From a virus, in the IMG/VR virus record IMGVR_UViG_3300009509_001033, positions 1-64,000 of that record: a stretch of DNA of 64,000 nucleotides; one strand, written 5' to 3'. How positions within the stretch are numbered: position 1 is the stretch's first letter; the number at the start of each line of letters is the position of its first letter. Of this stretch, positions 52,496 through 61,869 are shown piece after piece. The notes beneath the pieces are model-generated. The model was not told the DNA's origin. It was given only the letters and a program-made list of their open reading frames with translations, and did not search any database. The translations under genes and the position numbers were made by a program.

Positions 52496-52565
52496 ACACC
52501 CCCCACATATTATGGTAATAGTATATAAAGTCTTTAAATCATTTTACCATAGCTTGGGGGTTTTG
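52496..52565 (-). promoter_or_regulatory. Hairpin leader that can mask the gp55 ribosome site
   Basis: On the minus strand, AACCCCC and TATGGTAA form the 5' arm (+ strand 52565-52556 and 52551-52544) and TTACCATA and GGGGGG the 3' arm (52518-52511 and 52504-52499). Eight plus about five base pairs enclose an AT-rich loop. The G-run of the 3' arm is also the Shine-Dalgarno of gp55, 9 bases before its ATG. The loop also contains TATACT, a possible -10. There is no U-run, so it is not an ordinary terminator. Confidence 0.6.
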
Positions 52566-52569
52566 TTAA

Positions 52570-52935
52570 TTAACTTTTCTGTTCTTTTAAGTAACTTTCT
52601 AATTTTCTTTGACACTTTGCTAATACATCTACAAATTCATAAGCCTTTTTCTTTATATGTTTCTTTCTTCCTGGCTTAATTTTAAGAGTATCTACAGGTT
52701 CTCCTTCATCAATTGTAAAGTCAAACTTGTATTTCCCTTTATAATACCTTCTAAGGTCTTTATTTAATAGTTCATAAAGATCCAATATGTCGTTACCAAG
52801 CTCATACTTCTCTACAACTTTTTCTACAAGCTCTTTATGACCTGTTTCTTTGTCTACAAGTTTACAAGTAAGTGCTCTGAACTTGGTTCTCTCTTCGTCT
52901 GAATCTGATTGGGAAAGATATTTTAAAAGCTTCAT
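52570..52935 (-). CDS. Hypothetical helical basic protein (121 aa)
   Basis: Charged, mostly helical, with a basic centre (KPGRKKHIKKKAYEF). It precedes gp55 in the same direction, so a late-transcription partner is conceivable, but it does not match T4 gp33 by eye. The start shares a base with the preceding stop (TAATG). Confidence 0.55.
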   Translation of the reverse strand: MKLLKYLSQSDSDEERTKFRALTCKLVDKETGHKELVEKVVEKYELGNDILDLYELLNKDLRRYYKGKYKFDFTIDEGEPVDTLKIKPGRKKHIKKKAYEFVDVLAKCQRKLESYLKEQKS

Positions 52936-53465
52936 TATCCTATAACAGCTATCTCCAGTATTTGTGTATTATTAATCATCCATATTCGTGTGACTGATGT
53001 TGAAATAGTTTCAATCAATAGTGGATCTACTATTGTTCTAGATGAAGCATCATATGCTTGAACTAGTGGAAATTGATTATTTAAACCATGCCCCACATCT
53101 CCATAGTATCCAGATGCCCCTGAAGTCCAGCTTGTAATTGTTGTGTGATAAAATCGTGGAGCATTAGGAAGAATATCAATGAAGTCAATCAATCCGGTAG
53201 CAACACCAATTTTCTCCCATGAGAGTTTAAATTTCTGTGGTGTGGCATAACCTGCAACTTCATTAACATCTCCTATCCAGAACTCAAAGTAGCCTTCTGA
53301 ATTAGTTGTTAGCTGTGGTGCTGTATCTGTATAAGTACCACCTGCTTCTTGTAGATATATATCTGCTGGAACAACAGTACCAGCAAGATATATTGTTACA
53401 TCTGCATTTTGAAGTGGTTGCCCTTCTTCGTTTAGCAAATATGACCAGAAATGAATACGTGCCAT
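52935..53465 (-). CDS. Tail/fibre structural protein (176 aa)
   Basis: N-terminal transthyretin/Ig-like domain (ADVTIYLAGTVV...TTNSEGYFEFWIGD) and a C-terminal beta domain with HGLNNQFPLVQAYDASSRTIVDP, similar to repeats in the next gene upstream. It probably attaches to the baseplate periphery. No enzyme motif. Confidence 0.65.
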   Translation of the reverse strand: MARIHFWSYLLNEEGQPLQNADVTIYLAGTVVPADIYLQEAGGTYTDTAPQLTTNSEGYFEFWIGDVNEVAGYATPQKFKLSWEKIGVATGLIDFIDILPNAPRFYHTTITSWTSGASGYYGDVGHGLNNQFPLVQAYDASSRTIVDPLLIETISTSVTRIWMINNTQILEIAVIG

Positions 53466-53477
53466 GATATCTCTCCC

Positions 53478-55877
53478 TTATCTTGTTATTCTATAATGTA
53501 ATGTAATCCCTACATCAGACGGTTTGTAGACTGGATCACATCTAGTATAAAACCATAGTTTGTCGAATCTATCAAAGATTCCAATTTCAGTAATATCTGT
53601 TTCCACTCCAGGTGCTAAGAAGTCACAGTTAAAGTGGAACATTGATGTTCGTCTTGTTAAAGACCAATTTGGCCAATAAACTGTGTAAACAGGACTTTTT
53701 AAATCATTATTAAAAGCTGGATTCCAGATTTCTAATCCAGTTCCATTTCCGACTTTAATATATCCTCCAGGCTCAATTTTATCCATAACAGCAGTTTGAG
53801 TTAGAGGTTGTCCAACTGCTTTAACTAATACCCATCCAGTCATTGCTGTTTCAAAATTAACTAAACACTCTGTATCAGATAATAGTGTTATTGATGAAGG
53901 TTGTATCATTTCACGTCCACTATCAAATACCTGTACTTGAATGCCTTTTACATTTAATCCATGATTAACTTGCCATGTAGCAGCAGGAACAATTTGATGA
54001 TATGTAAAGTCAGCAGTATTTGTTATAGCCCATCCATCTCTTGCTTCACTAAATTGTGCTTGAAGAGAATTGTTAGTTATAAGATCTACTGTTAATGGGA
54101 TCATCTTTCTTCTTTCATCTGGATCAGGTTCAGTGAAGATAGAGTCATATTGTGAAAGAACATCCCATTGTCCTTGATTATGAATAACATTCCATGTTGT
54201 GCTTGCTGCTCCCTGTGTAAATACTGCACCTGCTTTGATATATGCAAATGCCTGTCCCGAAACAGGTCTATCCCAAACAATTCTTACATTATTACTATTT
54301 TCAACTACAATTTCTTCTGGATAGATAAGCTGATAGGTATTATCATATGTTTGAACAATAAGATCTACTGTACCTAAACCATGAAAGAAATTCCATTCAT
54401 CACTATTGTAAATCTGTACCAAAATAGCACCACCAGGAAGGACACCAATAATAGGATCAGTAATAATAGAGTTCATTACTGCTGAATATTCAGCAGAATA
54501 TAATGGTATCCAGGCTCCATCAAAGTTAGTTATAGGTGATAATAGGTAACGATAATGTGAAACTCTTGCTACAGGTCTCACCAATTCAAAGTAGTCTACT
54601 AACGATTCTATAGTAAACTGATCTATAATATAGTTAGGTCCAAGAGGTTCACATGATAAGTCTAATTCCACTTTATAGTGTGGTGATAGATACATTGCAG
54701 CACTTGGTGGTGTTGCTGTAGTAGCTGGACCATAAGTATCTGGATATCCACTTACACCAAGAGATGCATAATATTCATCACCTGCTCCATTTGTACAAGT
54801 GCCACTAACAGGTGGTGTGTAGTCCATACCATAATAAGCAAGATAGTTGAAATCTTGGAAATATGGTAAAACAGGACTTGTAACCGATTGGTCACCTATT
54901 GCATCACCAGGAGGATTTTTTCCTCTATGCCATCTTTCATAGATATTCAATCTATTGGAAGTATTACCCATCATAATACGGAAAATGGAGAAAATTGATG
55001 TATATGTGCCTTTTCTCTTAAGCCAGTTAATAATACTTTCAACAAATTGTCTTTTTCTTAGTTCATCTGGTATTTCTTCAACCAGAGTGACATTAAATAA
55101 GTTGGATATTAGACCAAGATAATCTATATCAACTTCGATAGGATCTAATAATGTTGCAACTTCTTTCAATGCTTGATATGCTTCATGATGAAGTCTATCG
55201 AAATATAGATTAAATAATTCTTGTATCCTTTCAGTTCTATTTAACATTGGTAAGGCAGCAACAGTCCAGTCTTTTAATCCCCAAAATTCAATATGGAAGA
55301 ACTGATCACCTTCTGATGTCGGATTGCCAATAGGAAATATAGGACCAAAATACATAAATGGTCTTTCAGTATTAACATATCGTTTATATAGATCCCTCTG
55401 TCCTCTTAGCCATTCATGAAAAAGGCTATTTTTTCTGAAGAACACAGAAGATCCTGGTTCCCATTCTTGTGTTTCCACATTATGGTTTTTGAAAAACTTG
55501 AAAAAATTACCGTCTATATCAGTGAAAAGAAGTTTGATCTTTTTAAATTGCTGACCTTCACCAGTTGCAGGTGTTAATACCCAAAATTCTGTTCCTGCCC
55601 CACCTTTAGCTACAATACCATGTCCCTGTCCAGCACCAGGATATTGTCCATGCATCGAACATCCGTCACTCCATCCACCTGTGGTATAGACTACCCATCT
55701 TACCCATGACCAAAAGTTAGCATCTTTCCATTTCCAATCATCCCAATCTTGCCAAACGGTATCACTCCACCATAGACCAGAGGTATCTAATTCTAGAACA
55801 GGTGGGACTCCTGGTACTTGTTGCCCATCGAAAAAGTTTTTCAATAGAAAGTATGGAGGATCTGTAAATTGTGGCAT
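53478..55877 (-). CDS. Baseplate protein, P2 gpI-like with beta repeats (799 aa)
   Basis: Residues about 215-320 resemble phage tail protein I: YFDRLHHEAYQALKEVATLLDP, DYLGLISNLF and RKRQFVESIINWLKRKGTY with ...FRIMMG. The second half has about three repeats of a 70-80-residue module (WxxxHGLG...V.VQ.YD....I.P..I.......V.W). It is probably the wedge component that links the baseplate ring to fibres (a gp7/gpI counterpart). It ends 2 bases before the gp6-like gene. Confidence 0.75.
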   Translation of the reverse strand: MPQFTDPPYFLLKNFFDGQQVPGVPPVLELDTSGLWWSDTVWQDWDDWKWKDANFWSWVRWVVYTTGGWSDGCSMHGQYPGAGQGHGIVAKGGAGTEFWVLTPATGEGQQFKKIKLLFTDIDGNFFKFFKNHNVETQEWEPGSSVFFRKNSLFHEWLRGQRDLYKRYVNTERPFMYFGPIFPIGNPTSEGDQFFHIEFWGLKDWTVAALPMLNRTERIQELFNLYFDRLHHEAYQALKEVATLLDPIEVDIDYLGLISNLFNVTLVEEIPDELRKRQFVESIINWLKRKGTYTSIFSIFRIMMGNTSNRLNIYERWHRGKNPPGDAIGDQSVTSPVLPYFQDFNYLAYYGMDYTPPVSGTCTNGAGDEYYASLGVSGYPDTYGPATTATPPSAAMYLSPHYKVELDLSCEPLGPNYIIDQFTIESLVDYFELVRPVARVSHYRYLLSPITNFDGAWIPLYSAEYSAVMNSIITDPIIGVLPGGAILVQIYNSDEWNFFHGLGTVDLIVQTYDNTYQLIYPEEIVVENSNNVRIVWDRPVSGQAFAYIKAGAVFTQGAASTTWNVIHNQGQWDVLSQYDSIFTEPDPDERRKMIPLTVDLITNNSLQAQFSEARDGWAITNTADFTYHQIVPAATWQVNHGLNVKGIQVQVFDSGREMIQPSSITLLSDTECLVNFETAMTGWVLVKAVGQPLTQTAVMDKIEPGGYIKVGNGTGLEIWNPAFNNDLKSPVYTVYWPNWSLTRRTSMFHFNCDFLAPGVETDITEIGIFDRFDKLWFYTRCDPVYKPSDVGITLHYRITR

Positions 55878-55879
55878 AA

Positions 55880-57574
55880 TTATACCTCTTGTGAAAATCT
55901 AGTATTTATTATATCTATAGCAGGAAATTGATCAACACCTAGCTCAATAGTTCTTAATTTGTTATCACCTACATATGGTGTATGTATATATCTTGGAAAC
56001 ATTGATGGATTGGGTTCATATACAACGGAGTTTTGAACATCAATGTCTCTAAATATAAGATTTTTAACACCAGCAACATTTGGAAATGTATCTGCTTCTG
56101 AAAACAATGTTCCTTCAGATACAATAGATCTATCAAGTATAAAGTTTTCAAGATCTCTAAAGTTAACCTGCTCATTAAAGCTTCTTAAAGTTGGATCAAA
56201 ATAGTATATTAATTTACGTCTTACATCATCTCTGACTGCTGCATAACTATATGTTCTTTGAATACGAATACCTATATCATATCTAAAGTAGATCAGAACT
56301 GGTAGTTCATATTGTTCATATACGGTTAAGATTTTACGTGCTTCAAGATATTCGGTAAGATCTGTTCTGAAAGCATCTGTGAAATTATACGGAACTATAT
56401 ACTCTGCTCCATTTGCACCTGATGCAGCAGATGTTTCAATAGATGCAGATCCCCATGGGTTTGGATATACGACAATATGAACTTTGTTATATTCTGAGGT
56501 ATCACCCGATGGTGCTACTTCTTGCTCTCCCCAAACATTAGAAGTTATGATATCTGACCTTTGATTTAGATTTGTAATATAGTCAATAGCAGTTACATTT
56601 CTAAACTGTGCATGTAACTGTCCCTGTGCATTATCTTTAATAGAGTCAATTGGTTCTGGGTTTGCAGCACCAATTGTTGCTGCACTGTTTGTGCATGTGA
56701 TAGTGGAATTATCAAGATATAAACTAGTATTTGTGTTATAGATAAATTCATCCTGTGGATTAGTAATGGTATAGGGACCAACACCACTATTTTCTCCAAG
56801 AGACTGCAAACAGGTTATTTCAATGGTTTGATAATCTTCTGGAACCTGTCTAAGTGAAGAAAAGACAACTTTATATCTTTGATACTTATCATATTCAAAT
56901 TTATAGACAGTTCTGGTTTCTTGAAGACCAGAGATCAAATCAAAAAAATCCGAAACTCTAGTCCATAGAACACCATCAACTCTAACTTCAAGAGTATTAT
57001 ACTCATCTATTAAACTATCATCGTAACCATAATCACCAAGAGGAAGTAAAAGCTCATTGCTTACAATATCGTCACCTGTATAAGAAAGATTAATAACATT
57101 ACCCTGTCTTACAAATATATCGAACTTATACGGCACCTCTGTAGCTGTAAGTGTATAGCTTTCTGTTGTAGCATATTGAATTGCTTCACCTGTATCTGGA
57201 TCATCTTGAGTAGATTCTATTTGTTTCCAGGCATCAATGTTTAATATATCCCCAACACCGACACCTGCTGATACAGTAATAGAGCAAGTTCCCCTTGCCC
57301 CTCTATGTCCTTTCGGATCATATCCAATAAGAGTAGCTAGTCTATGGACGTTTTCATAAATATCTGCTGTTTCCATATACATATTTTTTGCTACTTTATT
57401 TGTGTAGAAGGTCTGTAGTTCTCCTATATATGCCATTAATTCTGCTATAAGAGTTACGTTTGCCCCTTCATAATCTGTATCCCTGAAGATATCACTATCT
57501 TTTATCTGCTCTTTTAGCCTAGATACCAGTGTATTGAAATCAATTTGTAAATATTCCGGTACTAATGTAGGCAT
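55880..57574 (-). CDS. 6: Baseplate wedge gp6-like (baseplate J family)
   Basis: A 564-aa protein. The start resembles T4 gp6/gpJ: MPTLVPEYLQIDFNTLVSRLKEQIK, then DYEGANVTLIAELMAYIGELQTFYTNKVAKNMYMETAD. The remainder is beta-rich, with a C-terminal helix-strand domain. It is shorter than T4 gp6 (660 aa). It follows gp25 directly, as in many contractile systems. AGGAGG is upstream. Confidence 0.85.
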   Translation of the reverse strand: MPTLVPEYLQIDFNTLVSRLKEQIKDSDIFRDTDYEGANVTLIAELMAYIGELQTFYTNKVAKNMYMETADIYENVHRLATLIGYDPKGHRGARGTCSITVSAGVGVGDILNIDAWKQIESTQDDPDTGEAIQYATTESYTLTATEVPYKFDIFVRQGNVINLSYTGDDIVSNELLLPLGDYGYDDSLIDEYNTLEVRVDGVLWTRVSDFFDLISGLQETRTVYKFEYDKYQRYKVVFSSLRQVPEDYQTIEITCLQSLGENSGVGPYTITNPQDEFIYNTNTSLYLDNSTITCTNSAATIGAANPEPIDSIKDNAQGQLHAQFRNVTAIDYITNLNQRSDIITSNVWGEQEVAPSGDTSEYNKVHIVVYPNPWGSASIETSAASGANGAEYIVPYNFTDAFRTDLTEYLEARKILTVYEQYELPVLIYFRYDIGIRIQRTYSYAAVRDDVRRKLIYYFDPTLRSFNEQVNFRDLENFILDRSIVSEGTLFSEADTFPNVAGVKNLIFRDIDVQNSVVYEPNPSMFPRYIHTPYVGDNKLRTIELGVDQFPAIDIINTRFSQEV

Positions 57575-57575
57575 T

Positions 57576-57965
57576 TTATCCTCCTGGGCTTAATATAAAG
57601 TCAACGGTTACTTCTTGTCTTGTTGTTTGAATCCTAAAAGTTAATTTTACTTCATATTGATTATTATCATAATTTGCATGAACATGGATTCTTTGTACAA
57701 TAACTCTGTCCTCCCATGTCTCAATTGCTCTTAAAAAGTCATTACCAATTCTAAAAGCTGTATCTTCATCCATGGGTTCAAAGAGATATCCCCAAATATC
57801 AGTTGCAAATTCTGGTAGCATTCTTCTTGTTCTTGGTTGAGTATTAAAAATATTTGTAAGAGAATTTATAACAGCATCATATTCGATATCCCTAGTGAAA
57901 TCACCATCTGTTTGTGGCTCTAGTTTGATATCAATGTCTGAATAAAAAGCTTTTCCTACTGCCAT
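57576..57965 (-). CDS. 25: Baseplate wedge gp25-like
   Basis: A 129-aa protein of the gp25/GPW family: DIDIKLEPQTDGDFTRDIEYDAVINSLTNIFNTQPRTRRMLPEFATDIWGYLFEPMD and a C-terminal VKLTFRIQTTRQEVTVDF strand pair. Length matches T4 gp25 (132 aa). It forms the core of the wedge with gp6. Confidence 0.88.
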   Translation of the reverse strand: MAVGKAFYSDIDIKLEPQTDGDFTRDIEYDAVINSLTNIFNTQPRTRRMLPEFATDIWGYLFEPMDEDTAFRIGNDFLRAIETWEDRVIVQRIHVHANYDNNQYEVKLTFRIQTTRQEVTVDFILSPGG

Positions 57966-57976
57966 TTAACCCTCCA

Positions 57977-58729
57977 TTATGTTGGTGTAGCAAAGTCTGT
58001 ATAGGTATCTTCCATACCTTGTGTCTTCAATAAGTTTTTATAAATAATACTTCTTCCCTGTGTTAATGCTGCTTTAAGATCTATAATTCCATATGTTCCA
58101 CCAGTGCCTAATGGTGCATGTATATGATCAAGTGTAAAATCATAATCATCTATCTTGCCTTGAATAACAGTATCACCATCCCATCCTACACCTAGGTACT
58201 CGTAAACTAGCTTCCAGACTCCATTTACAGTTGCTAAAACAATAGCTGTATCTACTTCAATATAGGTGCTATTAGCTGGATAAAACGGAGCACCTGTTAC
58301 CATTACTGTGAGTGTGGTTGCAGGAGCACTATATACACCACCATTAGTAACAATTATTTTTCTACCAACAGGGATTTGACCTGTTAAATTTACACTCTGC
58401 ACTACAAATTCGGTTGTACTAACTTGTGTGAATACAGCAGTGTTGTTTACCAAGTCATATACACCAAAATCAGTAACATTGCCACTTGCATCATAGCTTC
58501 CATAATTACCAAATGTATAAACATAAGGATTGGTTGCTTTTGCTGGAAGAAGAGTGTTCTTCATTTGATCTATGGCAATTATACTTAGAACACCATCTTC
58601 TAATGCAGACTTTTGTTCTCCAAGATCATCAATTTGGAGTGTGATAGATTGATAAGATTTATTAAGACTATCAATCTTATCTGGATATCCATCAACCATT
58701 TCACGAATTTTGTCACTAGCTACACTCAT
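57977..58729 (-). CDS. Structural protein, unknown (250 aa)
   Basis: A 60-residue N-terminal coiled coil, then beta-rich Gly/Thr/Val sequence. It lies between the PAAR tip and gp25. It may be a fibre-like accessory of the baseplate. AAGGAG precedes the ATG. No T4 counterpart recognised. Confidence 0.6.
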   Translation of the reverse strand: MSVASDKIREMVDGYPDKIDSLNKSYQSITLQIDDLGEQKSALEDGVLSIIAIDQMKNTLLPAKATNPYVYTFGNYGSYDASGNVTDFGVYDLVNNTAVFTQVSTTEFVVQSVNLTGQIPVGRKIIVTNGGVYSAPATTLTVMVTGAPFYPANSTYIEVDTAIVLATVNGVWKLVYEYLGVGWDGDTVIQGKIDDYDFTLDHIHAPLGTGGTYGIIDLKAALTQGRSIIYKNLLKTQGMEDTYTDFATPT

Positions 58730-58754
58730 TCTATCTCCTTATATTTATATTATT

Positions 58755-59060
58755 TTATCCTGCTGTTACTGTTCCTGCTGCTGTAACTACTGTACCTTTG
58801 AAACAACCTGAAAATTGGGAACCCAACTGTGCCACAGGAGCACCTTCTGCAAAGACTGTTCCTGCTCCTGTGATAATTAAACCCCAATGACCATCCCCTC
58901 TAACTACAAAGGAAATACCTACTTGTCCTACAGGTGAACCCTCTGCTTTAACTGTTCCTGCTCCATTGACTATAACTCCAGAGACATTGTGTTTAGTGCT
59001 ATCATGACAAGTATCATCACCAACACCAATATCTCCTATCCTTGCTACCGGAACACCCAT
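58755..59060 (-). CDS. PAAR-type spike tip protein
   Basis: A 101-aa protein with PVARIGDIGVGDDTCHDSTKH, then Gly-Ala-Gly-Thr-Val repeats (VNGAGTVKAEGSPV, ITGAGTVFAEGAPVA, TAAGTVTAG), the PAAR pattern. It would cap the spike encoded next to it. Cys and His residues may bind a metal. It is adjacent to gp5 in the operon. Confidence 0.85.
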   Translation of the reverse strand: MGVPVARIGDIGVGDDTCHDSTKHNVSGVIVNGAGTVKAEGSPVGQVGISFVVRGDGHWGLIITGAGTVFAEGAPVAQLGSQFSGCFKGTVVTAAGTVTAG

Positions 59061-60193
59061 TAGTTCAAATTAATTGCTGAAGCACTTACATTTACAACAC
59101 CACTGGCAGTGATATCAGCATTTCCTCCTATAGTTACTCTTGCATTACCACCTATTGATATATTTGCATCGGCACCGATAGTTATCTCTAGTTTTCCTCC
59201 AATGTCTTTTACTTCATCACCTGTTACTTGTATATTTTTGTCTGCACCAACTGACTGATTATATTCATTGCCAATATCTACATTTAAGTCTTTGGCAATG
59301 GTTTTATTCTCATGTCTATCAATCTTAGTTATCTTGTCTTTCTTTATATATGTAGTTTGGTTTAAATCAATTGTTTTATCTTCATTGGCTAAAATATAGA
59401 TCTTTTTATTTCGTGTTACTATTTCAAAACTGTCTCTTTGGTTTCTAATTACAATATCTCCTTCTTCACTCACTTCAACAAATGTGTGGGAAGGATGATA
59501 TACATGAACTCTTCTTTTACCTTGTTCTGGTTCTTGTTCACTTGCTGGAGGAATTACAGTATTATCTATTTCGATTACAATTCCACCATGTGTTGCCAGA
59601 ACAATATTTTCAGGATACCTAGCATCATAGTATGGAAGAGGTTCGTTCCATTGATTACCGTCTGCTGTTTGAATTTCAGTAATTCTTCTATCTTTCTTTT
59701 CATTAACAATTGTCTGTTGAATTATTCCTCTTGCCAATTTATGAACGTCAGGTTCATTAAGTGCATTGGGCTTAAGTGGAGGTTCTGCTGCTGCAATTGG
59801 ATAGACACCATCAGGATCTTGAAATCCAAGATCTGGATCTGTGCCTGGACCCTCTATTGGTATTCCTGGTACAGTGGCAAAATATCTTGGTTGCATTATA
59901 TGACCATTTTCAAAGAACACAAAAACATGAGACCCCTGTAAAGGCACAGACCACATACCAAAACCAGACATAGATCCCTCTATAAGACCCATTGCTGGTT
60001 CTGCCCATGGAAGCTCTTCTGTTGGTATTCCTTCACGAAGATCTTTAGTTCTGAGATTACTGTGAAGACCCCAAACTCTTACTCTTACTCTTCCTGCCTG
60101 TTCTGGATCATTTCTGTCTTCCACAATACCACGATATATGCCATACATACGTTCTGAAGGTGGAATAAAATCTTCTGGCTTGTTTTTTATCAT
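59060..60193 (-). CDS. 5: gp5/VgrG-like spike without lysozyme
   Basis: A 377-aa protein: N-terminal OB fold (IYRGIVEDRNDPEQAGRVRVRVWG...FVFFENGHIMQPRYFATVPG), a linker, then a C-terminal beta-helix of short repeats (VDIGNEYNQSVGADKNIQVTGD...ITIGADANISIGGNARVTIGGNADI). The lysozyme domain of T4 gp5 is absent. It forms the membrane-piercing needle. It overlaps gp27 by 4 bases. Confidence 0.85.
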   Translation of the reverse strand: MIKNKPEDFIPPSERMYGIYRGIVEDRNDPEQAGRVRVRVWGLHSNLRTKDLREGIPTEELPWAEPAMGLIEGSMSGFGMWSVPLQGSHVFVFFENGHIMQPRYFATVPGIPIEGPGTDPDLGFQDPDGVYPIAAAEPPLKPNALNEPDVHKLARGIIQQTIVNEKKDRRITEIQTADGNQWNEPLPYYDARYPENIVLATHGGIVIEIDNTVIPPASEQEPEQGKRRVHVYHPSHTFVEVSEEGDIVIRNQRDSFEIVTRNKKIYILANEDKTIDLNQTTYIKKDKITKIDRHENKTIAKDLNVDIGNEYNQSVGADKNIQVTGDEVKDIGGKLEITIGADANISIGGNARVTIGGNADITASGVVNVSASAINLN

Positions 60194-61470
60194 GTTAAAC
60201 TTCCTATAATGGTACTAACAGTAGATCCATAGAGATTCTTCCTAGTTGCCCTGACCAAATCTCTGTTCCTTGAGTCAGTATATCCGTTTTTCAAAAGTAC
60301 TAACTTCTGAATCCATGGTGGTTTTGTAGTTGAACTCCACTGGTTAGTTACAGATTTGACTAGATATAGACCTTTCATTTGTTTATTGAATAACTGATCT
60401 TGTCTTTCTGTACTTGGCCACTCAATTTCTACCATATCTCCAGCATATCTAGTTTCATATCCCTGAACAATTATTTTTACAGCTTGTTGTAGTGAATATC
60501 TTTTCTGCCAATCACTAACAAACATAGCATCTAAAATATTTGGATCTGGTTCACCCTCTAAAACATAATCTGCCCTTGGTATTCCTATATCTGAATATAG
60601 GGATCTATTACCCAATACAGTTGTCTTTTTTACTAGGTCTGAGTACTCATACTGTTGAGTCACAAAAGCCTTTTTGGAAAAATCATATCCATATTTATGA
60701 CCACCTCTTAGAAAAGACATTTGATAATTATCAACACCCTGTAAAGTCATACTTAAAATTTTATTCAAATAGTAAGATTCTCCTGGCCTATCGAATGCAT
60801 ATGGAACTGATGTCTTTTTTCCAGATTGTGGAGAACCCTGTAATAAACTATCAAGAGTTACAAAATTAGTTCCTTTAATATTATTGTAGAAGAGATATCC
60901 TGGTTGTTTGGTTATTTTTGCCCTTCCCCTTCTACATAACCAAGTAAGTGCTTGCTTTGGATACCAATAGGGCATAACAAAATCAAGTTTTTCACCTGAT
61001 TCCTCAAATTTAGCAAAAGACTTCACACCAAGCATATTATTTGCAATGTGCTTTACAATATTAGAAATACTTTCTTGTTGCCATGATCTGCTGAACTTTT
61101 GTTGTGTTAATAGCTGATACATATCATCAACAAAAGTAACTTCTATAACAGCTTGCCCTTGGCTTTGACTTGGGTTTTGACTGGCAATCTCTTTTACTTC
61201 ATAAACATCAAAAGTTAAATCAATGTCTTTATCAACACCATATGTTATAGTTATTTTTTCATTGTCACCTGTTAGTGGTGCAAATTCATAGAAACCATAC
61301 ATATCTCTGAATCGAAGTACACCAACTATACAATGAGAAAAAATGTCTTCAATGAAATAGAAAAGTTCCAGATCTTTCATATCTATCTGGAAACCCCTAT
61401 CAAAGCAATTATAAGCAATACTCAGATTTTGATATGTTTCGACTATATTTCCAGAATCAACAATACCCAT
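60190..61470 (-). CDS. 27: Baseplate hub gp27-like
   Basis: A 426-aa hub protein with two beta-barrel-like domains: LELFYFIEDIFSHCIVGVLRFRDMYGF...LTGDNEKITITYG, then SISNIVKHIANNMLGV...PYWYPKQALTWLCRRGRA and AGDMVEIEWPS. This resembles gp27/gpD hubs. It overlaps gp5 by 4 bases, and the two form the central spike complex. Confidence 0.8.
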   Translation of the reverse strand: MGIVDSGNIVETYQNLSIAYNCFDRGFQIDMKDLELFYFIEDIFSHCIVGVLRFRDMYGFYEFAPLTGDNEKITITYGVDKDIDLTFDVYEVKEIASQNPSQSQGQAVIEVTFVDDMYQLLTQQKFSRSWQQESISNIVKHIANNMLGVKSFAKFEESGEKLDFVMPYWYPKQALTWLCRRGRAKITKQPGYLFYNNIKGTNFVTLDSLLQGSPQSGKKTSVPYAFDRPGESYYLNKILSMTLQGVDNYQMSFLRGGHKYGYDFSKKAFVTQQYEYSDLVKKTTVLGNRSLYSDIGIPRADYVLEGEPDPNILDAMFVSDWQKRYSLQQAVKIIVQGYETRYAGDMVEIEWPSTERQDQLFNKQMKGLYLVKSVTNQWSSTTKPPWIQKLVLLKNGYTDSRNRDLVRATRKNLYGSTVSTIIGSLT

Positions 61471-61866
61471 TTATCCCTCTCTTCCAAGTTCAGATATAAT
61501 TTCTATTTCTTTTATAACTTGGTAAATATAATTGTCTCTTAGTATGTTAGTTTCCTTTCCAGGGTACACTTCTTCAAAGGGGTTTTGAACATTATTCATG
61601 ACACACAAAATCCACCAAAGGCCAGGAGTTTCATAAGCAGCATAGGATATGTTATCCCACCAATCATCATCATTCATATTGTATGCCTGGAAAAATAAAG
61701 TCTCTTCTGCAATTAATGGATTTAATGAATATGATCTCCAAATGTTTTGAAATTTAACACCTTCTTCATCTTGTAGAATATTAAATAGTTTAAGTTGGGA
61801 TGCATTACTTAAATCCTTTCCAGTTAAATCGGTGAAATTTTCTGTCAATCTAACTGTATTAGCCAT
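61471..61866 (-). CDS. 53: Baseplate wedge gp53-like
   Basis: A 131-aa protein: WWDNISYAAYETPGLWWILCVMNNVQNPFEEVYPG, then ILRDNYIYQVIKEIEII. The LysM-like W-x-x-ISY...PGLWW...NNVQNPFE pattern is typical of gp53. The length is shorter than T4 gp53 (196 aa). Confidence 0.8.
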   Translation of the reverse strand: MANTVRLTENFTDLTGKDLSNASQLKLFNILQDEEGVKFQNIWRSYSLNPLIAEETLFFQAYNMNDDDWWDNISYAAYETPGLWWILCVMNNVQNPFEEVYPGKETNILRDNYIYQVIKEIEIISELGREG

Positions 61867-61869
61867 TAA

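Noticed and set aside
58742-58749. Exact T4 late-promoter box TATAAATA on the minus strand before the gene at 57977-58729
   Set aside because: A transcript from it would start at or after the Shine-Dalgarno of that gene, so it would not serve it. A chance match in AT-rich DNA is more likely.
59438-59941. 167-codon open frame on the plus strand
   Set aside because: Antisense to the well-supported gp5 gene, low-complexity composition, no ribosome site.
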